Part shown: piece after piece, positions 52,709 through 64,000 of the stretch
How positions within the stretch are numbered: position 1 is the stretch's first letter
Layout: every line of letters starts with the position of its first letter
NCBI GenBank assembly: GCA_005765155.1
Contig: VCCP01000007.1
Coordinates: 947,501 to 1,011,500 of the forward strand
Source: Zelopaecilomyces penicillatus
Lineage: Eukaryota; Ascomycota; Sordariomycetes; Hypocreales; Pseudodiploosporaceae
Direction: 5' to 3'
Length of the DNA stretch: 64,000 bases
Translations under genes and position numbers: made by a program
The notes under the pieces: model-generated
The model's input: only the letters and a program-made list of their open reading frames with translations
What the model was told of the DNA's origin: nothing
Databases searched by the model: none

Positions 52709-55352
52709 CACACTCCACCATACACCCCTCCACTAACTTTATCACACCCTTATATATAAATTACAGTATATCAGGCTGGAATTTTTTATAAGCTGCTATC
52801 AATATAATAGTAATTTAATTCCTCAATTAAACTAGCTAGCTATATTATATAAGGCCAGCCTAATTCCTTTAAATCCATACTCTTCTTCAAAGTATTATAC
52901 TTTAAGTTATATACTTAACTATATAGTATGATCTGAACTTCCTATCCCTAGCACCTCTAGTACCTCCAGCATAAAAGCCAGTATAGCCTCTTATCCTACT
53001 TAAAGTTACCATTGCTTATTAATTAGGTTATTACTTAACCGATCAATAGATAGAGCCTGACTTAAGGCTTCCTCGATCTTATATCCTAAAGGCTCTCTGT
53101 GAATACTGGTATTAAGTCTCCATAAAGCCAGCTGGCTTGCATAGGGCAAGCGGGCGCGCCTATACCCATGCCCGCGCGCGCTCTATATAGCTGGAATAGC
53201 TTCACTTTCCTCTATGCCTTATATACTAAGCTCGGATGGTATTAGCAGCTTCTTATTTATCATAAGGCACAGGCAGCTATAAAGGTTTTTGATAATATTA
53301 GGATTATAGATTCAAAGCAATAGTTCTTCCAAATCCTAGTAATTGAATTAGCTAGGATCTTCTATAATAAATAGGGCTCTCTTTACTAATAGCTTTTCAA
53401 GCCACCAATAAGAATAAATATCCTCCTTATAGAGTAACTCTATAGCCTCTAGCTTCCATAGAATAAGATATATACAAGGGAGCCTATACTACTATATAAA
53501 GTGATTACTATAAGGTTTAAGTAACACAGCTTCACAGATTGATAATAGAATCATAGCTAGGGCTAGCTAATATTGCTTATTAACTAAATCAATAGCTATA
53601 TATATAACAGTGATGGTCACATTACCAAGCCAAGCCTACCCAAGGAATTAAAGCCATTAGCGCATCTGTATTATAACAGCCTTTTCAATATATATACACT
53701 CTTTTTATTATACCATTTACTATATTAAATTAAAGAGGAAATAAAGATCTATATACCTATTAATTAGATAGGATTTTAGATCTTTATATACTATTTCAAT
53801 AGGGCTATTAACTCATTAACCAAAGTTACAATATTCATTAAGATAATACTTTACCCACTACCTACATCAAGGCATATATTCCTTTAAAATATATATTAAG
53901 ATATGATTTTAATAGCCACTATATATAGCCTTTATCTTTTACTATACCTTAAAGAAATTAGCTTTCTATAATATATAGATAATAGCCTATTAAGCTTTAA
54001 ATATAATATCTTAGCTGTAGTTATTAGGGCTAGGGCTAGGGGCCATACCAGCCTTAGTAAGCTACTACTCTGCCTCTTACATAGCCAAATTATCATCAAT
54101 TTCTTTAGTCTTAATATCTTTAATACTATTAGAAGCTATAAAGGTATTCAGATCTCTCTAGTATAATCAAATCTTTGACTTTATATTAGTATTTATATAG
54201 TAAATACAAAGCTATTATTATAAGTCTAGGAAAGTTAGATCCAAAGCTCTCTTTAAAGCCATTTCCTTATTAGTAATAATTATATATAGTATATAGATAC
54301 CAAGCTAGCTATAAAAATCATAAAGCTGCTTATAAAGCTATTAAAATCCAATCTCTTTCTCTATATTAATAAGGCTAAAGGTAAAATTTATAAGGGATTT
54401 CTGATCAATAATACCAATAACCTGAAAAAGATAGAGTTTAAAGCGATTAATCTTATATATATTATCTATACCAAGAACCTCAGGAAAACGCTTCTATATA
54501 ACTTTACACCATAGAAAAGTCTATAAAACAGCCTTAAGCTTGTTATTAGAAGAGAACTTCATATAATACTATAAGCCGCCCTTCTTAAGGGCCTTGATAA
54601 AGGCTTATATTACTATAAGGCCTTCAAGGCTAGCAGTATAAAGCTTTTAACGGTTATTATAGATATCCTTTTAAATAAAAAAGCTAGCTTCTATAGGGCT
54701 TAAAGACTTTAGGATATTATGCATCTCACAGGCAGCTAGGCCATAGTTTTTAATAAGTATACCCTGAAGTATCTATTATAACTCTATATAATAATATAGT
54801 ATAGGATATGTAGAGGTATCTAATGATAGCAGGTAATTATGTTCACTTTCTATCATATAAAAAGTCCACTTCTAGTTTAACTTTAGTATAGCTAAAGCAA
54901 TGATCTTAAACTTATAATCCAATTGCCTGATAGAAGCCTATCAAAGCCTTAGGCTAGTAGAAGCTCTTGCCCTAGCCCTATTATATATAAGAGTATAGGA
55001 AGATAGGGTCTTAATACTATCACCATTAAAGTCATAAGGGTTATATAATAATTTCTTCACTAAAGCTATACCATTATTATAATAAAAATTCTAAAGGAAT
55101 TCATAAAGCTCAGCAAAGGATGCATATATTACTGATGGCAGCGTTAGGGGTGGAAATAAAATAGCTATATTATTGAAGTATTAAGGGAGGTAAAGTTATA
55201 ATATTGCAAGTTGAATATAAAGATAGAATTATAATGAGGTTATTGCAGGGCTATACATAACTTTTACAGCATCCTTTAAAGTGCCAGCCTTACATAGCCA
55301 AATTTAGGTATACAGGCCTAGGATAGAGGGGTATATATAGAAAATAAGCTAT

Positions 55353-55407
55353 ATATAGGCCATTAATATACAAATAGCAAAAAAGTAATATACGAATAGC
55401 AATACTC
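55353..55407 (-). repeat. Right terminal inverted repeat of the DNA transposon
   Basis: On the minus strand it begins GAGTATTGCTATTCG. It matches the left end with only transition differences, mostly A in the left copy where this copy has G. Confidence 0.85.
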
Positions 55408-58400
55408 TTTTTAATAATTATAAGGAATTTAAAAAGTAATTTATAAATACCTTTAAATTAATTAATAAATAATTATAAATAAAATAATAATTAAGGAATT
55501 TATATTAAATAAGATCTATTATAGATTATATTATTAAGCTTATTTAAATATATTTAAGACTACCTAAAAAAGATAAATAAGCTTAAATAGAAATTATATA
55601 CTATAGATTAAAAACTAAAATTAAAAATAAGATTTATAAAAAAAAATATTCTATTACCTTTATTAAATATATTATAATAATTATTATTATTAATAATTAT
55701 TATTATTAATAATTATTAATATATTAGATATTAAGAAAAGAAATATAAGGAAAGAAATTAAAAACTAACTTATTATAAATTCTAATCCTAATAATAATAA
55801 TAGTATAAGATTAATTATAAACAAAAATAATAAAACTCTTTATTAATTTATATAAACCTTAATACTACCTAATAAAAAGATATATTAAAAACCTAATATT
55901 ATAACTATAATAAATATAAATATATTATATAATACTATAAATAATCTAAGAAAGATAACAAACGTTAAAAATTAATATTAAATATATAATAAAGTATATA
56001 TACTATAGCTAAAAATAAATAAACCTTAGCTATAATAGGATAAAGAGAATAAAGATAAGAATAGCTTAAAAATTATAGATACCCTATACCTTAATAATTA
56101 TTAATATTATAAACTATATTAACCTAATTTAATACTATATAATAGGATTAATAATTAAATATAAATAAAAATAAAGAAAAGTATTATAAAAAAATCCCAG
56201 ATTAATAAATAATCCCTATTATAAATAATAAAAACACCTTAATTAAGGATAAAATAATAAATAATAGCTTAGACTCTAGCTCTTTAAAATCTAAGAATAA
56301 TAAATCTCTTAGAATAATATAATACTATACTATATTATATCCACTACCTAAAAGCACTACCTATAAATACCTTAAAGAAATAATAATCAAACTTATATAA
56401 ATATTAAGCTATATAAATAAAATTAATCTTTAACTTATAATTATTAAATATATTTATAAATAAATATTAAAAAAAGGCTTAAATATCCCTATTCTAAAAG
56501 ACTATCTTAAAAAAGCCTTTATATTAAAAACTAATTATAATAAATATAAAAACAATTATATACTCCTAAACTCTAATTATATTTTCTATAATAAAATCAA
56601 CTAGATATTATATATTAACTTCTTTTATTTTTAATATTAGAAAATAAAAATCTAGAATAAATTCTTTTTATATTATATAGAAGTATAAGGAATTAAGAAT
56701 ATCCTTATAAAAGACTAATTTATTAACTAATATAAAACCAAGTATTTTATACCTTTTAAAATTAATATATTCAAATTATATCCTAAGATTTTAAAAGAAT
56801 ATAAATAAAAAGCCAAAAATAAAGATTATAAATCTATCTATTATAAGATCTATAAATAGGAAAAACTTAAATTAGGATATAATAAACTATAATTTATAAA
56901 CTATAGAAAAAAGGATTTATATAACTACACTAACCTTAAGTATAATATATACTTATAATAGAAGCTGATATAATAATATAAAAAACAATTATTAAAAGAT
57001 AATATTCTAGATAGGATTTAATATAAAGCTATAATAATAATTAATTATAATAAACCTTAATATAGATAATATATAAAAGAAAATAAATATATATATAAGA
57101 AAATAAAAAACCTCTATAAATAAGAATTTAATTTTTAAATCTATAAAAAAAATTAATCTAATTAAACTCTATATTATATAATTATTTAAGGCTTAAACAG
57201 AATAAATTATAATAGATTATATAAAGAATATAATCCTAGAAACTTAAAAAATAAATAAAATCATTTATAATAGGGTTATAGTATAACCCCCTATAAAAAA
57301 CCCTCTATACAACAAGCACTAACAGGCTCAAATTAACAACAGAAATACAGATTATAAGATATTATTTTTATATTCTAATAGATAATAAAATAATAAATAA
57401 TTATATATTATTAAAAGCTATAAATTATATATAACTATTATAATATAATAAGGAAGAACTATACCTTTTATATAATCTAAAAGGGAATACCTTTATCTAT
57501 AATAAAGAATAGATTAATAAAAAGATTAATTATCTTTAATTTAAAATCTAAGAATATTAAGATAATACTATATTTAATATAATAAATACTAGAAAATATA
57601 AACTTATATTAGGCTACCCCTAATTATTTAATAATAACCTATAGATTAATTAAAAGATAAACCAGATATAATAAAATAATATTATACTATCTTTAAAAGA
57701 TTATAAAGATCTAATAATAATAAATAAAGCAAAGAAAATATATTTTATAATTATTAAGAAAAGCCTTTTATTAGGAAATTATACTAAAAAACAATATAAT
57801 AATTAATAATAATAAATCTAATAGATTATTATTACTCTTAGGATAATAATAAAGTAAATATAAGAATATTCTAAAAATAAATCACCTTTAAATATAGAAA
57901 AATAACTTATACCTATATTAAAAGAATACTATAAATATATTAAATTATTTTATAAAAAGCTTAAAATAAAGCTCCCCTTATATAATTAATAAAACTATAA
58001 AATTTAAATTATAAATAGAAAAAAGCCTACTTTTACTAAGGTTTATATATTAAATACTAAGGAATTTAAAATATTATAAGAATATCTTAATAAAATACTT
58101 AAAAAAGGATATATCTAATTATTTATATCTAAAACAGGATATCCTATTATATTTATACCTAAAAAGAATAGTAAACTATAATTAATTATAAATTATTAAT
58201 TATTAAATATAATTATAATTAAAGATTAGACCTCTTTATTATTAATTAATAAATTATATAATTAATTATATAGAATAAATTAATTTATTATTTTAGACCT
58301 TAAAAAAGTATATAATTTAATTTAAATAAAAAATAATAATAAATAAAAAACTATTTTTAAAATTAAAATTAAATTTTTTAAATATCTAATAATACCTTTT

Positions 58401-61400
58401 AGTTTAATTAATATCTCTATAATATTCTAATATATAATTAATAATATTCTTTAAAAATATTTAAATATCTTTATAATAATCTACTTAAATAATGTCTTAA
58501 TCTTCTTCTAAATAAAAAAAGAATATAAAGAATATATCTATAAAGTATTATAATTACTCTAAAATAATAATCTTTTTATTAAACCAGAAAAGTATAAATT
58601 TTATAAACAAATAATTACCTTCTTAGGATATATCTTCTTATTAAATAAAATTTAAATAAAACCAGTAAAAATTATTATAATATATAACTAATTAATATTA
58701 TAAAATATTATAAATATATAAGAGTTTTTAAGCTTTATTAATTACTACTAAAAGTTTATCTATAATTATAATAAAATAATTATTTTACTTATTAAATATA
58801 CTAAGAAAGACTATAAATTCCTATAAAAACCTAATATAAATACTATATTTAAAGAATTTAAAAAATAAATCTATAAAGAATCTATATTAATAATATATAA
58901 TCTAGATAAACCTATAAAATTTAAAACTAATACTTTAAACTATATTATTAAAGTATAGATTAAATAATAAGATAATAAAAATAAACTATAATCTATTACC
59001 TTTTACTTTAAAAAGCTTTATAAAATAAAATTTAATTATTTAATTTATAATAAAGAATTTATAATTATTATTAAAGCCTTTAATAAATTCTTATATTATT
59101 TATAAAAAAGTAATTATTAAATAAAGATTTTTATTAATTATAAAAATATCTCTTACTTTACTATTATATAAAAATTAAATATATAATAAATCTATTATAT
59201 AAAAACCTTTATAGATTATAATTATAAAATTATCTATTATAAAAAATCTAAAAATAATAAAGCAAATACCTTAAGCTAATAAAATAACTATAATAATAAA
59301 AAGCTTTATTATAAAGAATAAATCTTTTAAATATCTAAATCAGGTATACTATAAATAAAGCTAAATACTATATATTAAATAATATTAGTTAATCCTATCT
59401 TAAAATAAATCAAATAAATATACTCCTTAAAAGATATAATAAGGGTATTTAAAGGAATAAAATAAAAAGATAGATATTATAAATATAATAAAAAACTTTA
59501 AATATTTAAAGAACTTTAAAAGATTATTATATAAAAATTATATAAATCCTTTATTTATAATTATTAAGGAATTATAAAGATTATAAAATAAATATAAAAA
59601 TACTATAGATTTAAAGGACTATAATAGATAGTTTAGAAAGTTATAAATAACTATATTATTTATAAATAAATTAAGCTAGTATAATATAAATTATATAAAA
59701 AATTATAATTATTATTAATACCAGTATAACTATAAAAATTAGTATTATTTAACTTTATTATTAAACTACCCTTATCTATAAAACCTCTTATAAGAATAGC
59801 TTATAACTCTATATAGGTTATTATAAAGAGACTAATAAAATTTTCTTATTTTATCCCTTACCTAAAAGCAAGCTTAATTAAAGATCTTATTTATAGTTTT
59901 AATAGAATAATTATAAGCTTATATAGCTTACTAAAAAAAATTATATCTAATAAAGGAATAATATTTATCTCTAAATTTTAATAAGGATTAATAGGATATC
60001 TTAGGATTAGATATAAATTTAATATTATCTATTACCTATAAATAAATAGAATAAATCAATTAAATTATTAAAGGATATTTATATACTTATATTAATTATT
60101 ATTAAAATAATTAAATAAAATATCTATTAATTATATAATTAACCTATAATATATCTATTTCTAAATCAATATAAATTATATTAATATATATTAATTATAG
60201 ATTTATACTTAAAGCTTTCTATCTATTATAATAAGAAAAGCTAAAATTAAAAAAAGCTATATTAAATATTATATAATTATAAAAATTATATAAAGAACTC
60301 TATATATAACTTTAAATTATTTATAATAGAATAAAATATTATACAGATTAATAAAAATTAAAAAACCAATCTTTAAAAAGAGAGATATAATATATCTTTT
60401 ATATTATATACCAGATAAAATTTCCCTAAATATTATAATAATATAATTAAATAATAAATTAGATTTTAAAAAACTTAAATTTTTTAAAATTAAGAAAGCT
60501 ATTTTTAATATTAACTATAAACTTTTATTACTAAAGAATATATAATTATACTCTATATTCTATATTTCCTTATTAAATAAGGTATTTAATAATATAAAAA
60601 AATATATAATAATATAAATAAAAGTAATTAAAAAAGAATAAAAAATAAAAATAATATTAAATACTAAATAAAAAAATAAATAAAATAAATATCTTATTAA
60701 ATAAAAAGGCTTTAAACCTAAAAATAATATATAAAAGCCTATTAATTATTTAAACTATTATTATCTAATACTATAATAATTCTTTTAAAATTAATCAATT
60801 TAATTGAAGACCCTAAATTAATAAATTTATTATCTAAACTTAAAGAAAACCAATCTATCTTATTTAAAGTACCTAGGAACTATAAATCCAATACTATATA
60901 ATACTTATATACCTTTAAAGCAGGAACCAGATCAATCCTATCTTTAATATCCAACTCCTTTAAACCTTAGTAAACCAATTTAAAGCTTTACTCTTTAGCT
61001 TTCTTTTTGAGCTTATAAATATAAAATAAGCAATTTAAAGCTAAAAAAAGCTAAGATTATAATTTAAATAATTAATCCTAGATATCCAAGATATTCTTAT
61101 TAATTTTCTTTTCTTTAAAGTTTAAATAATAATATTACTTTAAAAGTTTTATTATTAATAAAATTAATAAGAATTAAATATTTTAATATAAATAAGATTA
61201 TATATATAAGGATATTATTAAAATACTATTATAAAAGCAATCCTACTTTATATAGGCTATATAATAGCTATTATTTTTTATTATATAATAAGATTATTTT
61301 TATTTAAAATAATAAGAATATAATATATCTATTAATTTATTATTAAAATCTATATCCTTAGCTAGTATAAAATATTTAATAATCTTCTTTAAAAAATATT

Positions 61401-61538
61401 AAGATTTCTTAATATAATCTAATATTATAAAAAATAATTTAATATAATATAAATATTATAATTTATAAAATATTAAGAAAGGAAGAAAAGATATATCTAT
61501 AAACCTTAAGGATAAGACCTTTTAAAAAAAAGATATTA

Positions 61539-61996
61539 TATTATAACCTAATAACTAAGATTATATAATAGGCCTTAATTATATAATTTATAATATTATT
61601 AGATATATATTAAAGGCTTAGAACTATATAGAATTAAATTATAATTCTAAAGGTAATCTTAGGCTTAGGATCACTTTTAAAACTATAATTTAATAGGATA
61701 GCTTATAATTTTAAGTATAATCCAGCTATAAGGATTATAGCTCAAATTATAATCTAAGATATATATATATACCCTTAATTTTCACTCTTTTAAATATAGC
61801 TTAAATAGTTATTAATATACTTTTAACTTTATTATATTATTTATTATTATTTATTATACTAATACTTAACCCTTGGTTATAATACTCTATATCTATTACC
61901 TATATAATAGACCTATTACTTAGAATGCCTTAATTTATCTATTAATATAAACCCCTTTTATTAGATTTATCCCTTAAAAATTCATTAAATATCACA
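61539..61996 (+). repeat. 3' LTR of element B (458 bp)
   Basis: It is preceded by a purine tract (AAAAAAAAGA, about 61,524-61,533). It ends AAATATCACA, keeping the CA end that the other three LTRs of this family show as TA. Confidence 0.9.
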
Positions 61997-63283
61997 TATA
62001 TCTTTTAATCTATTATAAACAAATAGTAAAATGGTAAGGAAGAGGTATAAATAGTATAATAAAAAACCTTTTATTATAAAATAAAAGAATCAAAGCTAAT
62101 AGCTTATTAAAACCCTAATAATAGCCTAATTATACCTATTTAAATCTAAAAAGCTATATATTCTTAAGCTTATTATTAAGCTTAGGTAATATTAAATCAT
62201 TCTTATTAATTATATTAATAAAGGTGATATAAGTTATATATTTAGTATATTATTAAGATATAAAGCCAGGGTCTATCTAGACTAGATAAAGGCTTTATAT
62301 TATCTTTTATTTAACTAGATTAATTTAGTATAGGGTTTTAAGATATACTTATTAAGCTAGGGTAACCTATTATAGAATTAATATTAAAATATAAGCAAAA
62401 TATTTATAGATTTACTTAAATATCCTATTATTTAATAGAGTAAGGCTATTAAATAGCTAATAATATTTAATAGGCCTTCTTCTTCTTTTTATAGGCCTTA
62501 TTAACTATAACTTAGGTTTTAATAAAATCAATAATTTTATAAGATTAATAATATATAATCTTAATTAATTTAAAAGTATAATAAAGCTTTAATAATATAT
62601 TGATAATTTATTAGGTAAAGTTATTAATAAATATAAAAGGGGTATTATTATTAAAATCCTTATTCTTATTTATAATATATAATATTAATATTATAGCTAG
62701 GACCTTAAGTATATTACTTAGCTTATAGGTATTATCTAGTATAAGGGCTATAAATCTATATATTATTAAATTATTAATAAAATCCCTTTAAATACTATTA
62801 ATTTATATATTATTAATTTATATATTATTCTTATTATTATATTAATAATAATATATTAACTTAATATTAATAAATAAATATTAAATTATTATTATGTTAT
62901 TAGGTTTTATAGCCCTTTTTATTATCTTAGTATTAATTATTATAGCTATTTATATATAATATATATATTATATATATTATATAATAATTAGCTTAATATA
63001 ATCTAACTGCTTTATAATTATATAGATTTAAGTAATAGATCTTTTAAAAGATATAATAATATAATAAAAGAGTAGTAAAATAATAATAAAATAAAAGAGA
63101 TAAATAAAAGAAATATAATAGAAGATATAATTATAAATAAATAAAAAAAATATAATAAATCTAAGTTTTAAGAAAATAAAAATTCTAGAATAATAAAATA
63201 ATAATAATAAGGAAGATTTATTATAAGATAATAAATATATAATTAAGGTATTAAAGTATATTATTCTTAAAAAAGAAGATAAT

Positions 63284-63476
63284 TATAATAGGATTAAGTA
63301 TTTAGATACCTAATTATAATATATAACCTAAAAGATTATTAGTTATTAAGGCTTTAATAGCCTTTTATATTTAAAGGGTATAAAGAAAAAGACTTAGCTT
63401 AAATATAAGTCTTATTATTAATTAATCGATTAAAGCTATACTATTTTATTTAGCTATACTTAAAATTCCCTTTATA
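63284..63476 (+). repeat. 3' LTR of element C (193 bp)
   Basis: It matches 46,292-46,484 at equal length. It is preceded by a polypurine tract and followed by the TSD TAATT, after which reverse-complement gag sequence of C' resumes. Confidence 0.85.
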
Positions 63477-64000
63477 TAATTATTCTTTTTATTTTCTTAA
63501 TTATTATCTTAATTATTTTTTTTATAAAAATAATTATTTTTATTATTTTTATAGCTTTTTTAATTTTAATAAAAGCTTTTTTAATATAAAATTATTATTA
63601 ATTATATATTAATCTAATTTAATTAATTTTTATTATAGTTTTATTTATCTTATAATTTTAAAAAAAATCTCTTTTTAGCTTATAATTTAAAGCTTTATTT
63701 TTATTATTTATTTAGTTTTTTTATAGATTTTAATTTCTTTTTCTTTTTAGATTTTTAAATAATATTAAAATCTTTTTATTTTTTATATTATTTTATTTTA
63801 ATTTTTAAAAAAGGTTTTTTATAAAGATAAATATACTTTTATAACTTTAATTTAAATTTAATAAAATATTATATAATAATTTTTTTTTAATTATTTTTAT
63901 AAAATAAATTTTTAAATTAAATAAATATAAATAGAATTTTATAAAAAATTAATAATTATATTATTAAGCTTTTTTAAAGATATTATAGATTTTAATTATT

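Larger units (their letters stand above)
52646..55415. mobile_element. 2.75-kb DNA transposon with terminal inverted repeats, probably hAT-like, with TSDs
   Basis: The left end (from 52,654) and the reverse complement of the right end (up to 55,407) agree over about 55 bp. The seven or so mismatches are all transitions. Each end contains two copies of a GCTATTCRTATATTA-like motif. The flanks share TTTTTAAT (52,646-52,653; 55,408-55,415), extendable to 10 bp (TTTTTAATAA). The homologous place in element A is uninterrupted. An 8-bp TSD fits the hAT superfamily, but I could not recognise a transposase motif or a hAT dimerisation block, so the superfamily is inference. No open frame longer than about 60 codons survives. 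The composition is clearly less AT-rich than the host element, and CpG is retained (for example 53,149-53,181). Confidence 0.82.
51526..62001 (+). mobile_element. Gypsy-type element B with TSDs, nested in C
   Basis: B is a sister of element A. Its LTRs are 51,531-51,988 and 61,539-61,996, each 458 bp, with flanks TATAC (51,526-51,530) and TATAT (61,997-62,001); they differ by one C/T transition. A gag remnant starts after 52,130 and is cut by a DNA transposon at 52,654. It resumes at 55,416 with a zinc-knuckle remnant at about 55,895-55,945. RT lies at about 58,070-58,510, with the YLDD box now Y-L-N-N (58,482-58,493). RNase H lies at about 58,990-59,200 and integrase at about 59,720-60,060. 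Minus the DNA transposon, its length is about 7.7 kb, the same as A. It keeps slightly more C/G than A, for example the 3' LTR end AAATATCACA, so it is probably younger. Confidence 0.9.
46287..63481 (+). mobile_element. Gypsy-type element C with TSDs, nested head-on inside its sister C'
   Basis: LTRs 46,292-46,484 and 63,284-63,476 (193 bp each) are flanked by TAATT on both sides (46,287-46,291; 63,477-63,481). A purine tract (AAAAAAGAAGA, about 63,269-63,279) precedes the 3' LTR. Degraded plus-strand gag lies at about 46,700-47,650. The RT spans about 48,590-48,930, with 'VDYRGLNK'-like and 'MPFGL-NAP'-like blocks and the YLDD box at 48,903-48,914 now Y-L-N-N. RNase H and integrase relics follow to about 50,600. 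Element B interrupts it at 51,530/61,997, and the remaining 3' part runs 62,002-63,283. Without B, its native length would be about 6.7 kb. It is opposite in orientation to the host element. Confidence 0.88.
33399..64000 (-). mobile_element. Outer Gypsy-type element C' (minus strand), interrupted twice; 5' end outside the window
   Basis: C' is assembled from three pieces. The first is 33,399-33,605 (3' LTR 33,399-33,589 plus a purine tract reading AGAGAGAAA on the minus strand). The second is 41,255-46,291. The third is 63,477-64,000 and beyond. Each piece matches, in reverse complement and in the right order, parts of element C (46,292-63,476). For example, 63,480-63,833 matches 47,280-47,640, and 41,262-42,413 matches 62,001-63,270 inverted. 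The RT catalytic box lies at 45,013-45,024 on the minus strand and reads Y-L-D-N. Element A split the first junction and element C split the second. All frames are broken. Roughly the first kilobase of C' (5' LTR and start of gag) should lie just right of the window. Confidence 0.82.

Overview
The window looks like a filamentous ascomycete (Pezizomycotina, probably Sordariomycetes) with a two-speed genome. A balanced-composition island (about 15,020-31,010) carries three intact, intron-bearing genes. It sits between very AT-rich blocks made of retrotransposons that have been destroyed by C-to-T and G-to-A changes. Paired repeat copies differ mainly by CpA to TpA / TpG to TpA, which is the signature of repeat-induced point mutation (RIP). 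The reading frames in these blocks are gone, but protein motifs, LTRs and target-site duplications (TSDs) can still be read.

Left block (1-15,020). A decayed Gypsy-type pol relic (reverse transcriptase near 1,290-1,640; integrase C-terminus near 9,570-9,750) is interrupted by a Copia-type element (LTRs 2,420-2,917 and 8,780-9,255, TSD ATAAA). A younger, far less mutated solo LTR of the same Copia family (8,281-8,757, TSD TTATA) is inserted in it. The rest is unresolved AT-rich relic sequence, including a 22-bp minisatellite at about 13,500-13,705.

Gene island (15,020-31,010). On the + strand are a divergent 14-3-3-like protein gene (16,140-17,072) and, after about 7.8 kb without a supported gene, a conserved 188-aa protein with a 15-nt first coding exon (24,868-25,604). 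On the - strand, convergent with it, is SET1, the histone H3K4 methyltransferase of the COMPASS complex (30,446-26,543; three exons, 1,248 aa). These genes do not form an operon or cluster; they are neighbours in a small surviving euchromatic segment.

Right block (31,010-64,000). This is a nested retrotransposon stack. An outer Gypsy-type element (C', - strand, 3' LTR at 33,399-33,589, 5' end beyond the window) contains element A (33,606-41,254, TSD CTTTA) and a second, oppositely oriented copy of its own family, element C (46,292-63,476, TSD TAATT). Element C contains element B (51,531-61,996, TSD TATAC/TATAT), a sister of A. Element B contains a 2.75-kb DNA transposon with about 55-bp terminal inverted repeats and an 8-10-bp TSD (52,654-55,407), probably hAT-like. 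All boundaries come from reading repeat pairs by eye. TE family calls beyond Copia/Gypsy order are inference. No new defence, biosynthetic or CRISPR-like system is visible; the most informative content is the layered insertion history.
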